NCBI GenBank assembly: GCA_020430865.1 | Contig: JAGQIY010001357.1 | Coordinates: forward strand, 1 to 32,400 | Length of the DNA stretch: 32,400 bases | Source of the DNA: Myxococcales bacterium | GTDB lineage: Bacteria > Myxococcota > Polyangia > Polyangiales > Polyangiaceae | Reading direction: 5' to 3' | Shown here: in pieces, positions 1-8,322 of the stretch | Layout of the letters: each line of letters opens with the position of its first letter | Numbering within the stretch: position 1 is the first letter of the stretch | Notes under the pieces: generated by a model | What the model saw: the letters and a program-made list of their open reading frames with translations, nothing else | Told to the model about the DNA's origin: nothing | The model's database searches: none | Made by a program: the position numbers and the translations under genes

Positions 1-926
1 CACATGTTGCCGAGCAGGTGCGCTGGGATACCACCCTTGGGGTCGACCTTGTCCTTGCCGTACTTCGCGGAGAGCTTGGCGCGCACGTAGCAATGCAGCT
101 GCTCGTAGAGCGGCTTCACCTGCGCGTAGAGACGATCCATCTCCGCCACGAAGTCCTTGTCGGACATGTCGTAGTGGCCCTTCCAGATCGCGCCCATGTC
201 CGAGAAGCCGATCTCCTTCGCGCCTTCGTTGCCAAGCTCGACGAAGCGCTGATACATCGGACGCATCGGCTTGCTGATGGTGCGCCAGCCTTTCCACGCC
301 TCGAGCAGGAGGTCGTAGTCGCGGCTCTCCGCGATGATCTGAGACAGTTCCTCGAGGGAACGACAGCCGTCGTCGTCCTTCTTGGTCTTGCCCTTGGGCA
401 ACGCGTGCCCGACCAGCTTCTTGGAACAGTACTCGCCCTTGCCGTAGATGCTGTCGAGCTTGGTGACGATGCCAGCGAACTCCTTACGCTTTGCCTCGTC
501 GTTCGGCGCAGGCAATTCCGCGGAGAATTTTAGCAGGTAGAGCTGCCGCGCCACGTCCGGGGGCAGGTCGAGGCCCTCGAAGCGTCGCGCCTCCTTGATC
601 TTGCGCGACAGGTACTCCATCACCTCCTCCTGAGCCTTGGCCTCCAGGATCTCCGTGTCGTGGGTGATGTAGGTCATCTTGACCCAGGCCACGCGCTCGG
701 CGTTGCCCATCAACTCCCGCAGGTCCTTGTCCACCTGCTCGACGAAGCGCCGCGCCTCCTCTGGGGTCGCCGCGGCCTGACCATCCTCGATGATGTCCTC
801 GTTGATCGGCGCGGAGACCGGCGCAGGTGGCGTGTCGGGCTCCATGGGCGGCCCACCGCATGCGCTGGCGAGCACCGCCGCCGTGAACAAGGAAGTGATC
901 AGCCCGATACCCCGACGCAGCGTCAT
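1..926 (-). CDS. M2 family peptidyl-dipeptidase (ACE-like) lipoprotein, 5' part only
   Basis: The gene starts at ATG 926 and is open to the left edge (about 308 codons seen); the C-terminal half with the HEMGH zinc motif would lie outside the window. The N-terminus is a lipoprotein signal (MTLRRGIGLI..., lipobox-like LASAC, Cys23), followed by a Pro-rich linker. The rest matches the angiotensin-converting-enzyme fold: LDLPPDVARQLYLLK, then IYGKGEYC, IIAESRDYDLLLEAWKGW, MYQRFVELGNEGA, YEQLHCYVRAKL and IPAHLLGNMW, all recognisable M2 landmarks in the right order. Family knowledge: M2 enzymes remove C-terminal dipeptides from peptides with a catalytic zinc; bacterial members are periplasmic or surface-anchored. 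Inferred: an envelope-anchored dipeptidase for peptide scavenging in a predator or scavenger. It is divergent from the merR gene, with a 217-bp intergenic gap. Its catalytic residues cannot be checked here. Confidence 0.88.
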   Translation of the reverse strand, partial: MTLRRGIGLITSLFTAAVLASACGGPPMEPDTPPAPVSAPINEDIIEDGQAAATPEEARRFVEQVDKDLRELMGNAERVAWVKMTYITHDTEILEAKAQEEVMEYLSRKIKEARRFEGLDLPPDVARQLYLLKFSAELPAPNDEAKRKEFAGIVTKLDSIYGKGEYCSKKLVGHALPKGKTKKDDDGCRSLEELSQIIAESRDYDLLLEAWKGWRTISKPMRPMYQRFVELGNEGAKEIGFSDMGAIWKGHYDMSDKDFVAEMDRLYAQVKPLYEQLHCYVRAKLSAKYGKDKVDPKGGIPAHLLGNM

Positions 927-1106
927 GAGCTGGGAGCTAGTGGCAACCGGAGGGGGAAGCAACCCGCAGTACACTTCACGACATCAGCGTGTCTCTGCAC
1001 TTTCGAGCCGCCCCCCTGGGCCTGACGGAGCACAGCCCGTGAGTTGGATTATGATAGAATAAGTGGATGACCGGCCGTTGCGTAACAGGTTTAAGGTCCC
1101 GAGACG

Positions 1107-1137
1107 TTGACCCCGGACTCAGGTCACGCCCTAAGCT
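1107..1137 (+). promoter_or_regulatory. Candidate MerR-type promoter with 19-bp spacer
   Basis: TTGACC (1107-1112) is a good -35 match. After a 19-bp spacer comes TAAGCT (1132-1137), a weak -10. Overlong 19-20 bp spacers are typical of promoters controlled by MerR-family activators. GACC (1109-1112) and GGTC (1122-1125) form a short dyad around the spacer, and a further GGTC lies at 1095-1098. If it is used, transcription would begin at about 1144, on the GTG start codon itself, giving a leaderless mRNA. No Shine-Dalgarno sequence is obvious before 1144. This was found by eye only, and the -10 is poor. Confidence 0.3.
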
Positions 1138-1143
1138 TCTCAA

Positions 1144-1587
1144 GTGCGTACTGGAGAACTGGCTCGCCAGGCCGGCGTGAACATCGAGACCCTGCGCTAC
1201 TACGAGCGGCGCGGCCTACTGCCGGCGCCCGAGCGAGCCGCGAACGGATACCGCGTGTACAACAGTACCGCGCTGGATCGCATCCGCTTCATCAAGCGCG
1301 CTCAGGGCCTGGGATTCAGCCTCGAAGAGATCGAGGAGCTGATGAGCCTGCGACCGGCCAAGGGCCGCCAGCGCCAGCGCGTCCGCCACATCGCCGAGAG
1401 CAAGCTCTCCACCATCGAGTCCAAGCTCGCCGAGCTCGAGAGCATCCGCGCCGCGCTGCGCCAGCTGGTCGCGGACTGCGAGCACGGCTGCGACGAGGCG
1501 GACTGCCCCATCATCGAAGCCCTCAGCGAACCCGGTAAGCTGCCGTGTCACCTCGATCAGCCCAAGCAGGAAGCTAGCGACAGCTAG
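1144..1587 (+). CDS. MerR family transcriptional regulator, metal-sensor type
   Basis: This 147-aa protein has the usual MerR length. The winged helix-turn-helix is clear: MRTGELARQAGVNIETLRYY (1-20), then ERRGLLPAPERAANGYRVY, followed by the IRFIKRAQGLGFSLEEIEEL helices and a long dimerisation helix (about 78-110). The C-terminal metal loop is C112-EHG-C116-DEAD-C121, followed by PIIEAL as in MerR/CueR/ZntR, with further C135 and H136. The dimer-helix Cys of Hg/Zn/Pb sensors (MerR Cys82, ZntR Cys79), ten residues before the conserved Lys, is Arg77 here; CueR has Ser. The C112-C121 spacing equals that of MerR rather than CueR. The ligand therefore cannot be named; a thiophilic metal is likely. 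GTG start. No transporter or reductase gene is adjacent, so its target is elsewhere or is itself. Confidence 0.9.
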   Translation: MRTGELARQAGVNIETLRYYERRGLLPAPERAANGYRVYNSTALDRIRFIKRAQGLGFSLEEIEELMSLRPAKGRQRQRVRHIAESKLSTIESKLAELESIRAALRQLVADCEHGCDEADCPIIEALSEPGKLPCHLDQPKQEASDS

Positions 1588-1589
1588 CT
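1572..1589 (+). terminator. Small hairpin over the merR stop codon
   Basis: Perfect 7-bp stem (1572-1578 with 1583-1589) with a GACA loop, overlapping the TAG stop at 1585-1587. There is no following T-tract, so it is only a weak terminator candidate. Confidence 0.25.
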
Positions 1590-1610
1590 CGTCAACGAAC
1601 GCACTGCAGC

Positions 1611-1648
1611 GGCACATGTTTCCTCAGGGAACCCAAGTGCAGGGTGCC
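1611..1648 (+). repeat. Intergenic hairpin motif, copy 1
   Basis: The inner stem is GTTTCC with GGGAAC (1618-1628 region, TCA loop, one G-U pair). Outer pairing is GGCAC (1611-1615) with GTGCC (1644-1648). Positions 1611-1639 closely resemble 12760-12790: both read GGCACAT, a TTTCC-type arm, a short loop, GGAA, CCCA, one base, then GTG. It lies between merR and the VWA lipoprotein gene, 65 bases upstream of G-tract motif copy A. Confidence 0.45.
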
Positions 1649-1678
1649 GACCGCGAGACGAAGCGAGCGACGCGTGCA

Positions 1679-1782
1679 GGTTTGGGGGGGAGGGAGCGCC
1701 AGCGCGCCCGATGAGTCCGCAGGGCGACGTCCGGTCGAGCGCAACTGAACGCGACTACAGTCTCTCCTCTCCCCCCGATACC
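1679..1782. repeat. G-tract/C-tract inverted motif, copy A
   Basis: GGTTTGGGGGGGAGGGA (1679-1695) faces CCTCTCCCCCCGATACC (1766-1782), the approximate reverse complement, 70 bp downstream. The same inverted pair recurs at 12714-12817 and 26592-26777, always intergenic and always with the G-rich arm first on the plus strand. The arms could pair as an imperfect stem, or the G-tract could form a quadruplex-like structure. The rest of the gap 1588-1979 holds no gene I can support. Confidence 0.5.
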
Positions 1783-1979
1783 CCTGGAACACGAACCACG
1801 ATTCTAGGTCCAGCGAATAGTCGCAAGCCGACTGCAGCGAGGTCCCTCCAGGGCGCCGAGAAAGCAGCGGAGCGTTTGCTCCGGAGGTTCTGTTTAAGCT
1901 TGAAGTATCCTAGACTCCACCAGGCAGTTGGCCGCCCCGCGGCCAGCTCGTGAAGCCGTCGAACTGCTTGGAGGATGTC

Positions 1980-3260
1980 ATGCTCTTGAGAGATTTGTCC
2001 CTGGCCGGCCTGTCCGCGATCATTGGCGTCGGGCTCGCGGCCGCCTGCTCGGCGTCGGGCAACAGCCAGAGCGAGGTCAGCGGCGGGAGCGGCGGCGACT
2101 CGGGCAGTGGCGCGAGCGGCGGCAGCGCCGCCAGTGGTGGAAGTGGCAACTCCAGCTTCGGAGGCGATGGAGGGAGCAGCGGCAGCGGCTTCATCGACGG
2201 TGGTGGCAACGGGGGCAGCGACGGCGGCCTCGACGAGGACGCGGCCTGCAGCACCACGTCGGCTCAGGCCCTGAGCGCCGTCGACATCATCTGGGTGATC
2301 GACAACTCGTGCTCGATGGGAGACGAGATCGACAAGATCCGCAGCAACGTCAACGGGAGCTTCGTGCCGACCATCCAGGCCTCTCCCATCGACTGGCGCG
2401 TCATCATGTTCACCCTGCGTGGCACGGGTGACCTCTCGGTCTGCGTGGACCCGCCGCTCGGCGGCTCCAACTGCGGCGACAACGCGCCCCGCTTCTTCAC
2501 CACGAACTGCGAGGTCGGGAGCACCAACTCCTTCAACCTGCTGCGAAACAACTACACCGCGATCGCCAACCCGGTGGTCTGCGCCGGGGCCACCCCCTGG
2601 TACAACCACCTGCGCTTCAACTCGACGAAGGTGTTCGTCGAGGTCACTGACGACGAACCCCTCGCGTTCCCCGGCCAGCAGCCAGCCAAGGACTTCGACT
2701 ACTGGCTCACGGATCAGTCGGATCCCGCCGGAACCGCAGCGCCCGGGTACTTCGGCACGCAGAGCGATCGCAAGTACATCTGGCACTCGATCATCGGCTA
2801 CGATCCGAGCGTCTCCGACGAGACCTGCGTCAGCCCGGACTACGATCCCGATGCGGGAACAGGCAACGCCGCCGCCAGCCCCGGCAAGGAGTACAAGCTC
2901 CTGTCCGACGCCACCGGGGGCATCACCGCGAGCATCTGCGACAACGACTGGTCAGCGATCTTCAACGACATCGCCAACGGCATCGTCGATCGCCTGAGTT
3001 GCGAGTACACCCCAGTGCCACCCGACGGCGAAGAGCTGGATCCTTCCAAGGTCAACGTCACCTACACGCCGAACGGCAACGGCACGCCGGAGAAGGTGCT
3101 GCAGGATCCCAACAATCCATGCGTGGACGGCTGGCAGTGGAACGCCGAGCAAACGAAGATCATCCTCTGCGGCGCCCTCTGCGATCGCGTCCGCGCCGAC
3201 GCCAACGCGAAGGTCGACATCCAGCTCGGCTGCAAGACCGAGGTCGGCCCGCCGAAGTGA
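1980..3260 (+). CDS. VWA-domain surface lipoprotein with Gly/Ser-rich linker
   Basis: I chose ATG 1980, preceded by GGAGGA at 1970-1975, over the upstream in-frame GTG at 1950; it gives 426 aa. The N-terminus is a lipoprotein signal with LAAAC (Cys23), then a Gly/Ser/Asp-rich flexible linker (about residues 24-85). A von Willebrand factor A domain follows with VDIIWVIDNSCSMGDE. The D-x-S-x-S metal-ion-dependent adhesion site is intact (D108, S110, S112), although the usual Gly of DxSGS is Cys. Paired cysteines throughout suggest disulfides outside the cytoplasm. There is no catalytic motif. Such lipoproteins are common and poorly characterised in myxobacteria. Inferred: a surface-anchored adhesion or protein-binding module. 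It converges on the MoxR-VWA operon, whose products also carry VWA domains, but a functional link is unproven. Confidence 0.82.
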   Translation: MLLRDLSLAGLSAIIGVGLAAACSASGNSQSEVSGGSGGDSGSGASGGSAASGGSGNSSFGGDGGSSGSGFIDGGGNGGSDGGLDEDAACSTTSAQALSAVDIIWVIDNSCSMGDEIDKIRSNVNGSFVPTIQASPIDWRVIMFTLRGTGDLSVCVDPPLGGSNCGDNAPRFFTTNCEVGSTNSFNLLRNNYTAIANPVVCAGATPWYNHLRFNSTKVFVEVTDDEPLAFPGQQPAKDFDYWLTDQSDPAGTAAPGYFGTQSDRKYIWHSIIGYDPSVSDETCVSPDYDPDAGTGNAAASPGKEYKLLSDATGGITASICDNDWSAIFNDIANGIVDRLSCEYTPVPPDGEELDPSKVNVTYTPNGNGTPEKVLQDPNNPCVDGWQWNAEQTKIILCGALCDRVRADANAKVDIQLGCKTEVGPPK

Positions 3261-3286
3261 TCCGCAAGAGTTCTTGGAGCGCCAGC

Positions 3287-3312
3287 ACCCCGACCCGGAC
3301 TCAGGTCGGGGT
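3287..3312. terminator. Shared hairpin between convergent genes
   Basis: Perfect 9-bp GC-rich stem, ACCCCGACC (3287-3295) with GGTCGGGGT (3304-3312), and an 8-nt loop. It starts 26 bp after the VWA lipoprotein stop and includes the TGA (3301-3303) of the opposing small gene, so it could end transcription from both sides. There is no T-tract. Confidence 0.55.
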
Positions 3313-3540
3313 CTTCAGCAACTCCGCCTGAGACTCGTCGAGCGCCCTGATCACGGCGACGTTCGCGGCCAGCTCGATCGCACCCTGAGACAGCTCCACC
3401 ACGTCGCCGACGACGTCGGCAGGGCCGCCTGGCCCGCCGCCCGCCGCGCCCTGCGCAAGGCGCGAGCCCGCTTCAATCACGCGGTTCTGCCCGCGATTGG
3501 CTCCATTCAGGGCGGCTGAGTAGGCGCTGTCGACCCTCAC
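3301..3540 (-). CDS. Small protein resembling flagellar rod/hook terminal helices
   Basis: 79 aa from a GTG at 3540, with AGGG a few bases upstream. No ATG is available upstream in frame, although the frame stays open into the preceding gene. The N-terminal segment (AYSAALNGANRGQNRVIEAG) and C-terminal segment (DVVGDVVELSQGAIELAANV, then AVIRALDESQAELL) follow the pattern of the amphipathic N- and C-terminal helices of flagellar rod/hook proteins (FlgB/C/E/G), whose C-termini read roughly 'EMV..I.AQ.AYEANAKVI.TADEML..LL'. A Gly/Pro-rich loop replaces the middle. Short stand-alone proteins of this type occur in many genomes. It is the last gene on the strand of the MoxR-VWA operon, 82 bp after the stop of the large VWA gene. 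Its role is unknown; helical self-assembly is inferred from the resemblance only. Confidence 0.55.
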   Translation of the reverse strand: MRVDSAYSAALNGANRGQNRVIEAGSRLAQGAAGGGPGGPADVVGDVVELSQGAIELAANVAVIRALDESQAELLKTPT

Positions 3541-3622
3541 ATCGCCCTGAACGGTCGGGGCGACCGAAGCTGGAGTCTCACCCCCAAAGCCAGGCTCGCT
3601 GGCGAGGCCGAAAGCGCTTGCT

Positions 3623-6400
3623 TCAGGCCGCTCGACGACGGCGCCGCTTGGGGAGGAACTTCCGGTCGAAGAACCTCACCCGCCGCACCAACAAATCGAG
3701 CAAGAACACGACGATCGCGGCATAGATGAAATTCCGCCACAGCTGCTCGTAATACGTGATTTTCTCGTCACCCGGGTCGTAGAGCTGAGGCGGAGTCGGG
3801 TCCACCTTGCCGCCACCGGCCAGCGCCGCTCGCTCGAGGCGCTCGACGTCCGGCTCGAAGCTCGCGTATTCGCGCGGATACGGGTTCGAGACGTGGCCGT
3901 AGCTCACGCCGACCCGGTCCAGCTCGCCGTCGCTGCCTTCCTGCGAGTGCTCGGCCTGCAGACGAAACGAGCCGTACTCGTCGAGCTCGAAATTCGCCTC
4001 GTAGCGACCGGGAGCCGTCTGCTTCATGTCGTACTCACGGCGCTTGCCGCCCGGCTCGGGGCCGATCACGAACAGCTTGCTGCTCATGTCGTTCTCGAAG
4101 CGCTCATCGACGGTGAACGCGTCGACCACGGCCTTGACCTGGCCACCGCTGGACTCGGTCTTCATGTCCAGCTCACGCCGGTGCTTCTTGCGCATGTGCT
4201 CACGGATCAGCTGGCCCCAGAACTGGGAGTAGCCGCGCCAGCGGAGCCAGTCGACCGCCCAGAGGTTCTTGACGTCGCTGGTCCACGCCAGCGTCCAGCC
4301 AAGGCCGAGACGCGTGCGCGCCAGGATCGGCTCTCCGATGTCGCTGGTCAGGATCTCCTGGTTGGGAGGGCCCTTCATCTGCGTCGCGACGTAGCCGTGA
4401 AGCAGCGGCGCGGAGCCGATGGACAGGCCCTTGAGGAAATCGGCGTTGCCCACTTGATCCACCGGGAACCACTCCTCTACCGCTGCCTGGCGCGCGATCA
4501 TCTCCGTCTCCCGGGTGAAGATCTTGGGCAGGCTGTTGGGGTCGGGGACCGAGTGAAAGCGACCGCCGCCGGTGTCCGCGATCATGCGCAGCAGGTCGCC
4601 GTCGGCGCCTTCGCCGAGCCCGACCGTGGTCACCGTGATGCTCTCGGCGATCATCGCCTGCACCAGGTCCTTGATGCCGCCGGTGGGCGCTCGGCCGTCC
4701 GTGAGCAGGATGACGTGCTTCTTGCGCGCCTGGGCCACCGAGATGTCCTGGTAAGCCTGATCGAGCGCGGGAAAGATGGCGGTCCCGCCGCCTGGCTGGA
4801 TGCGCAGGATCTCGTTCTGGATGCGACTTCGATAGCGCGCGGGCTGCATCTTCACGTAGCGCACCGGCGTGTCGTCGAAGGCGATGATCTCGATCAGGTC
4901 GTCGCCCTGCAGCGTGCTCACCGTGGCCTTGCAGGCGGCCTTGGCCATCTCGAGGGGCAACCCCGTCATCGATCCCGAGCGATCGATGACCAGCACCATC
5001 GCGACGCCGGGATTGTCCTTGCGCCGCTCCACATCCATGCGCACCGGCAGGATCCGCTCGAGGGTCGTATGCGCCCAGCCGCCGAGCCCAAAGCCGCTCT
5101 CTCCCCCCGCCATCAGGAAGCCGCCGCCCAGGTCGCGGACGTACTTCTCGATCAGATCCTGGGAGGAGATGCTGACCTTCTCCTTGGGGACGTCGGACAG
5201 GATCACGAAGGCGTAGCGCTCGAGCTCCTTGATCGAGCCCGGGAAAGCCGTGGGGTTTCGCACGTCGACCTCGAACTGCTGCGCTTGCAGCGCGCTCATC
5301 AGGTAGTTCGCGCGGGAAGGCTGGCCCTCGATGTAGAGCACGGCGGGCCGGCCCGGCACGTCGATGGTCACCGAGTAGTCGTTGTTCTCCTTGAAGCGGT
5401 CGTGGCCGATCTTGTCGAGCTTGAGCGCGTAGGTCACCTCACCGCCGATGCGCACCACGCTCTTGAACTTGATCTCGTTCTCGCCCGGCTCGAGGTCGAG
5501 ATCGCGCACGCCGTCCAGACCATTCAGGGTCTCGCCCTGGTAGAGCCTCGCTCGCGCCTTGGTCGCGCGGCTGGAGTAGATGTGAGCGGTCAGGTTGAAG
5601 GTCTGACCGATCTCCACCTTGTCGGGGGCGCGCAGCTCCTTCAGCGCCACCTCGCCCGGTGCGGGGCGGCGGTAGGGCACCGTGAACAGCTTGATACCGA
5701 AGCCGCTCGCGCGGTTCGCCTCGGCGAGCAGGTCACCTTCGGTCTCGACGCCGTCGGTGAGCAGCACCGCGCGCTTCAGGTATCCCGGCGGAAATACTCC
5801 GTAGGCAAGCTGGAGCGCGGACTGCACGTCGGTGCCCGCGCCTGGCTTCTCCAGCTTGAGATCTTCAGGCTGGTGGCGCAGCTCGGCGATCGGTGGCACC
5901 TCCGGCGCCTTCCCCTCCTCCGCCGTCAGCTCGATCAGCTTCGGACGCTTGGCGAACGTGACGACGCGTATCTCGTCGTCCTTCGGCTTCTCTGCGATGG
6001 CCTTCTGAATGACCTCTCGCGCGTCCTGCAGCGCGGCGTCTGGGACCGAATCGCTGACATCCACCACGAAGACGGCGCACACCTTCTGCGTCTCCGCCGT
6101 CTTCGCGAGGCGAGCGAGGGAAGCTGCGAGCAAGGCGATGAAGCCCACCCGAAGCAGCACCGCGAGCACCCGTTGCTGCCACGGGAGGTCCGCGAGGCTC
6201 CAGCCGATGATGGCCAAGATCAGCGGCGCGAGCAGCACCAAACCGAGCAGGCGCGGCTCGAGCAGCTCGTAGGTCGTGCCGTCCTTCACCCATTTGAAGG
6301 TGGGCTCCGGCGCGTGGATGATGAAGCGGTTGTAGGCGTACGCGAGGCCGAGGCCCACCGCCAAGATGACCAACCACCAGAGGATGCGCTGCCACCTCAT
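3623..6400 (-). CDS. Membrane protein with two VWA domains and an amidotransferase-like domain
   Basis: I chose ATG 6400 because it overlaps the upstream TGA as ATGA (translational coupling); it gives 925 aa. Three transmembrane segments lie at about 5-25, 50-70 and 78-97. VWA1 follows with FVVDVSDSVPDA (D114, S116, S118) and LLTDG near 213-217. A beta-sandwich-like region (about 245-350) is followed by a class-I glutamine-amidotransferase-like fold (about 352-455: LYIEGQPSRANYL, FVILSDVP, GGGFLMAGGESGFGLGGW) with no Cys at the nucleophile position, so probably non-catalytic. VWA2 has AMVLVIDRSGSM (D473, S475, S477), Thr540 and LLTDG (566-569 region). A C-terminal helix (about 893-911) ends in an Arg/Lys-rich tail. 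Family knowledge: BatA/BatB-like partners of MoxR ATPases in envelope maintenance and stress tolerance. Inferred: a membrane-bound, periplasm-facing complex. Confidence 0.85.
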   Translation of the reverse strand: MRWQRILWWLVILAVGLGLAYAYNRFIIHAPEPTFKWVKDGTTYELLEPRLLGLVLLAPLILAIIGWSLADLPWQQRVLAVLLRVGFIALLAASLARLAKTAETQKVCAVFVVDVSDSVPDAALQDAREVIQKAIAEKPKDDEIRVVTFAKRPKLIELTAEEGKAPEVPPIAELRHQPEDLKLEKPGAGTDVQSALQLAYGVFPPGYLKRAVLLTDGVETEGDLLAEANRASGFGIKLFTVPYRRPAPGEVALKELRAPDKVEIGQTFNLTAHIYSSRATKARARLYQGETLNGLDGVRDLDLEPGENEIKFKSVVRIGGEVTYALKLDKIGHDRFKENNDYSVTIDVPGRPAVLYIEGQPSRANYLMSALQAQQFEVDVRNPTAFPGSIKELERYAFVILSDVPKEKVSISSQDLIEKYVRDLGGGFLMAGGESGFGLGGWAHTTLERILPVRMDVERRKDNPGVAMVLVIDRSGSMTGLPLEMAKAACKATVSTLQGDDLIEIIAFDDTPVRYVKMQPARYRSRIQNEILRIQPGGGTAIFPALDQAYQDISVAQARKKHVILLTDGRAPTGGIKDLVQAMIAESITVTTVGLGEGADGDLLRMIADTGGGRFHSVPDPNSLPKIFTRETEMIARQAAVEEWFPVDQVGNADFLKGLSIGSAPLLHGYVATQMKGPPNQEILTSDIGEPILARTRLGLGWTLAWTSDVKNLWAVDWLRWRGYSQFWGQLIREHMRKKHRRELDMKTESSGGQVKAVVDAFTVDERFENDMSSKLFVIGPEPGGKRREYDMKQTAPGRYEANFELDEYGSFRLQAEHSQEGSDGELDRVGVSYGHVSNPYPREYASFEPDVERLERAALAGGGKVDPTPPQLYDPGDEKITYYEQLWRNFIYAAIVVFLLDLLVRRVRFFDRKFLPKRRRRRAA

Positions 6401-8322
6401 ACCGTGAGCCTCCGATGGTAGGTCAACCACTCCACGGTGGAGGCGATGATCGCCGCGATCAGCAGGTACAGCCAGAGCTCGCGGCGCACGCCCGCGCTGA
6501 AGTTGGAGACGGAGCTCGCCTCCGTCTTGCCGATCTCGAGCTTCGCGCTGGGCTCGATGCGGCTCTCGTCGAGATCCACCAGGTTGGCGGCAAACATCGT
6601 CTCCTGAGAGCCGCCCTCTGCGCCAGACTCAGCGTTGCCCTCGGACTTGACCCGCAGGGTGTAGAAGCCAGCCTGATCGCCCTGATAGACGGCGCGCCCC
6701 TGCTTGATGGGGACCTGGTGCTTGGTTCCGTCGGGTAACTCCAGCTCCGCCACCTCGGCACCGCTGGGCGCGGGGATGCGCCAGACCTCGCCCGTGCGGA
6801 ACGACGAGATGTAGCCCGTGTCTTCCTCGACGAAGTAGTTGATGGTGTTCAGCACGAAGAGCGGCCAGGCCACCCGCATCACGAAGTCGCTGTCTCGAGG
6901 GTCGAAGCCCAGCGCCATGAAGCGCCGACCGCTCCGCCTGCCCTCGACGAGAATGGGGCCCTTGAAGGAAGCGCCCACGACCCGATCGTTCTTCTCTGGC
7001 TTCAGGCTGTACCCCTCGGCGACCTGCACGTCCCCGAGCTCCATCCAGCGCACGACGGGGTGCTTCTTGTCCCAGGTGTCGAAGCCGAACATCTTGAGCT
7101 TCTTGCCTCGACCCACCGGCGCCTGCTTGGTGTCAGGCGGATTCAGGTAGAGCGCGGCGCCGCTCCCGTCGGCGAGCGGAGGCGCGACGCCGTCGAAGAT
7201 CGTGACGTCGAAGTTGCCTGGTGGTGGATAGGCACTCGGTTCGACGCTGCTCACCTCGAGGTACTCGTCCAGGAGCAGGGCGGCCTCGAGGTAGGTGTTG
7301 GTTTTGGTGACGAGTAGCACCTTGGAGCGCCGGCGCTCGGGCATCAGCGCGTAGGCGTGGTCGTCTGCCGGTAGGTCGTCGGGCTTGCCGTCTCCCAGCT
7401 TGATCACCGCCTCGAGGGTGCGGCTCGCCCCGCCGAGATCCTTGTAGAAGCGAGGTAGGCGCTCGTTTGGTCCCAGGTGCAGCGTGGTCACGTCAACCAC
7501 CTGGCCATCACCGAGCAGCGTGAGCTCGACGTCGGTAGGCTCTTCGTTGGTGTTCGTGACCTCGAGCATCACTTCGTAGCGCGATTTGTCCAGCGGATAT
7601 CTCCGCACGGAAAATTGTGTAATGGCGACGTTACGCTTGCGCTTGCCCACCGGGATGTAGGAGAGCTTGGTGTCTCCGAGCTCGATGCCGCGAGTCACGT
7701 CTTCGACGTCGCCGAAGGCGCCGTCGCTGACCAGCACGATCTCGGTCTTGTTGAGGCCCCGCAGTGAGTCCAGCGCGAAGTTCAGCCCGCGACGTAGGTC
7801 GGCTCGCGTGTCAGTCGCCTCGAGCTGCTTGAGGGCCGCCTGGAGGTCCGACGTCTCTCCGGTCATCGTGGTCAGCGGACTCACCCCCGAGTCCATGCTC
7901 GCGAGCAGCATGCGATCGGTACCGCCCAGGCCACGGACCAGCGCCGCCACCTCCTTGCGCGCGGCGTCGAGCCGCGTCGGCGTCTCCGCGTCACCACCGT
8001 CGATGGCCTTCATCGAGGCGCTGGTGTCGATCAGCACCAGTACGTTGCGACCTTCCACCAGGTTCTGGCTCAGGCGCGGGTCGCCCAGGGCCATGATGAG
8101 TAGCGTGAGCAAGGCCAGCTGGAACAACAAGGAGAGCAGCCGCTTGAGCTGGGAGAACCAGCTGGTCGCCTCCTTGTCCCGCAGGATGCGCTCCCAGATG
8201 TGACTGAAAGGCACGGCGATCGGGCGGCGCCGCAGCTTGAGGATGTAGAAGATGACCGTCAGACCACCGGCTACACCGGCGATCGTCATCAGCGTGGCGA
8301 AGGGCAGCCCCGAGAAGATCAC
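6397..8322 (-). CDS. BatA-like membrane VWA protein
   Basis: 641 aa from a GTG at 8322 that overlaps the upstream stop as GTGA. The N-terminus is the BatA-type aerotolerance domain: a helix at about 8-28 followed by KLRRRPIAVPFSHIW, then a second helix (about 62-80). The VWA domain starts at NVLVLIDTSASM, with MIDAS D99, S101 and S103 and a later IVLVSDG. A conserved middle region with a GATase-like beta fold follows (about 320-460: VLLVTKTNTYLEAAL). A final membrane helix sits near 614-633 (LWLYLLIAAIIASTVEWL). Bat proteins were named for Bacteroides aerotolerance, and related loci pair MoxR, DUF58 and VWA proteins. Its place between the DUF58 gene and the double-VWA gene, with 4-bp overlaps on both sides, supports stoichiometric co-production as one complex. 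Confidence 0.87.
   Translation of the reverse strand: MIFSGLPFATLMTIAGVAGGLTVIFYILKLRRRPIAVPFSHIWERILRDKEATSWFSQLKRLLSLLFQLALLTLLIMALGDPRLSQNLVEGRNVLVLIDTSASMKAIDGGDAETPTRLDAARKEVAALVRGLGGTDRMLLASMDSGVSPLTTMTGETSDLQAALKQLEATDTRADLRRGLNFALDSLRGLNKTEIVLVSDGAFGDVEDVTRGIELGDTKLSYIPVGKRKRNVAITQFSVRRYPLDKSRYEVMLEVTNTNEEPTDVELTLLGDGQVVDVTTLHLGPNERLPRFYKDLGGASRTLEAVIKLGDGKPDDLPADDHAYALMPERRRSKVLLVTKTNTYLEAALLLDEYLEVSSVEPSAYPPPGNFDVTIFDGVAPPLADGSGAALYLNPPDTKQAPVGRGKKLKMFGFDTWDKKHPVVRWMELGDVQVAEGYSLKPEKNDRVVGASFKGPILVEGRRSGRRFMALGFDPRDSDFVMRVAWPLFVLNTINYFVEEDTGYISSFRTGEVWRIPAPSGAEVAELELPDGTKHQVPIKQGRAVYQGDQAGFYTLRVKSEGNAESGAEGGSQETMFAANLVDLDESRIEPSAKLEIGKTEASSVSNFSAGVRRELWLYLLIAAIIASTVEWLTYHRRLTV

Noticed and set aside
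1112..3307. A 14-nt identical word (CCCGGACTCAGGTC) at 1112-1125 and 3294-3307.
   Set aside because: About that many 14-mer matches are expected by chance in 32 kb of GC-rich DNA. One copy is part of a terminator stem and the other of a promoter region, with no shared context.
3537..3740. Open frame of 67 codons on the minus strand between the VWA gene and the small rod-like gene.
   Set aside because: It lies mostly inside the end of the VWA gene in another frame and has no coding character or RBS.
3893..6421. Very long open frame (842 codons) on the plus strand.
   Set aside because: It is antisense to the double-VWA gene; the translation is His/Arg/Leu-rich without domains, a known artefact of GC-rich third positions on the opposite strand. 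The same applies to long plus-strand frames at 10741-12378 and 19808-22099.
6401..6430. A start 10 codons earlier for the double-VWA protein.
   Set aside because: The ATGA overlap at 6397-6400 fits the coupling seen at the neighbouring junction and gives a proper N-terminal membrane helix.
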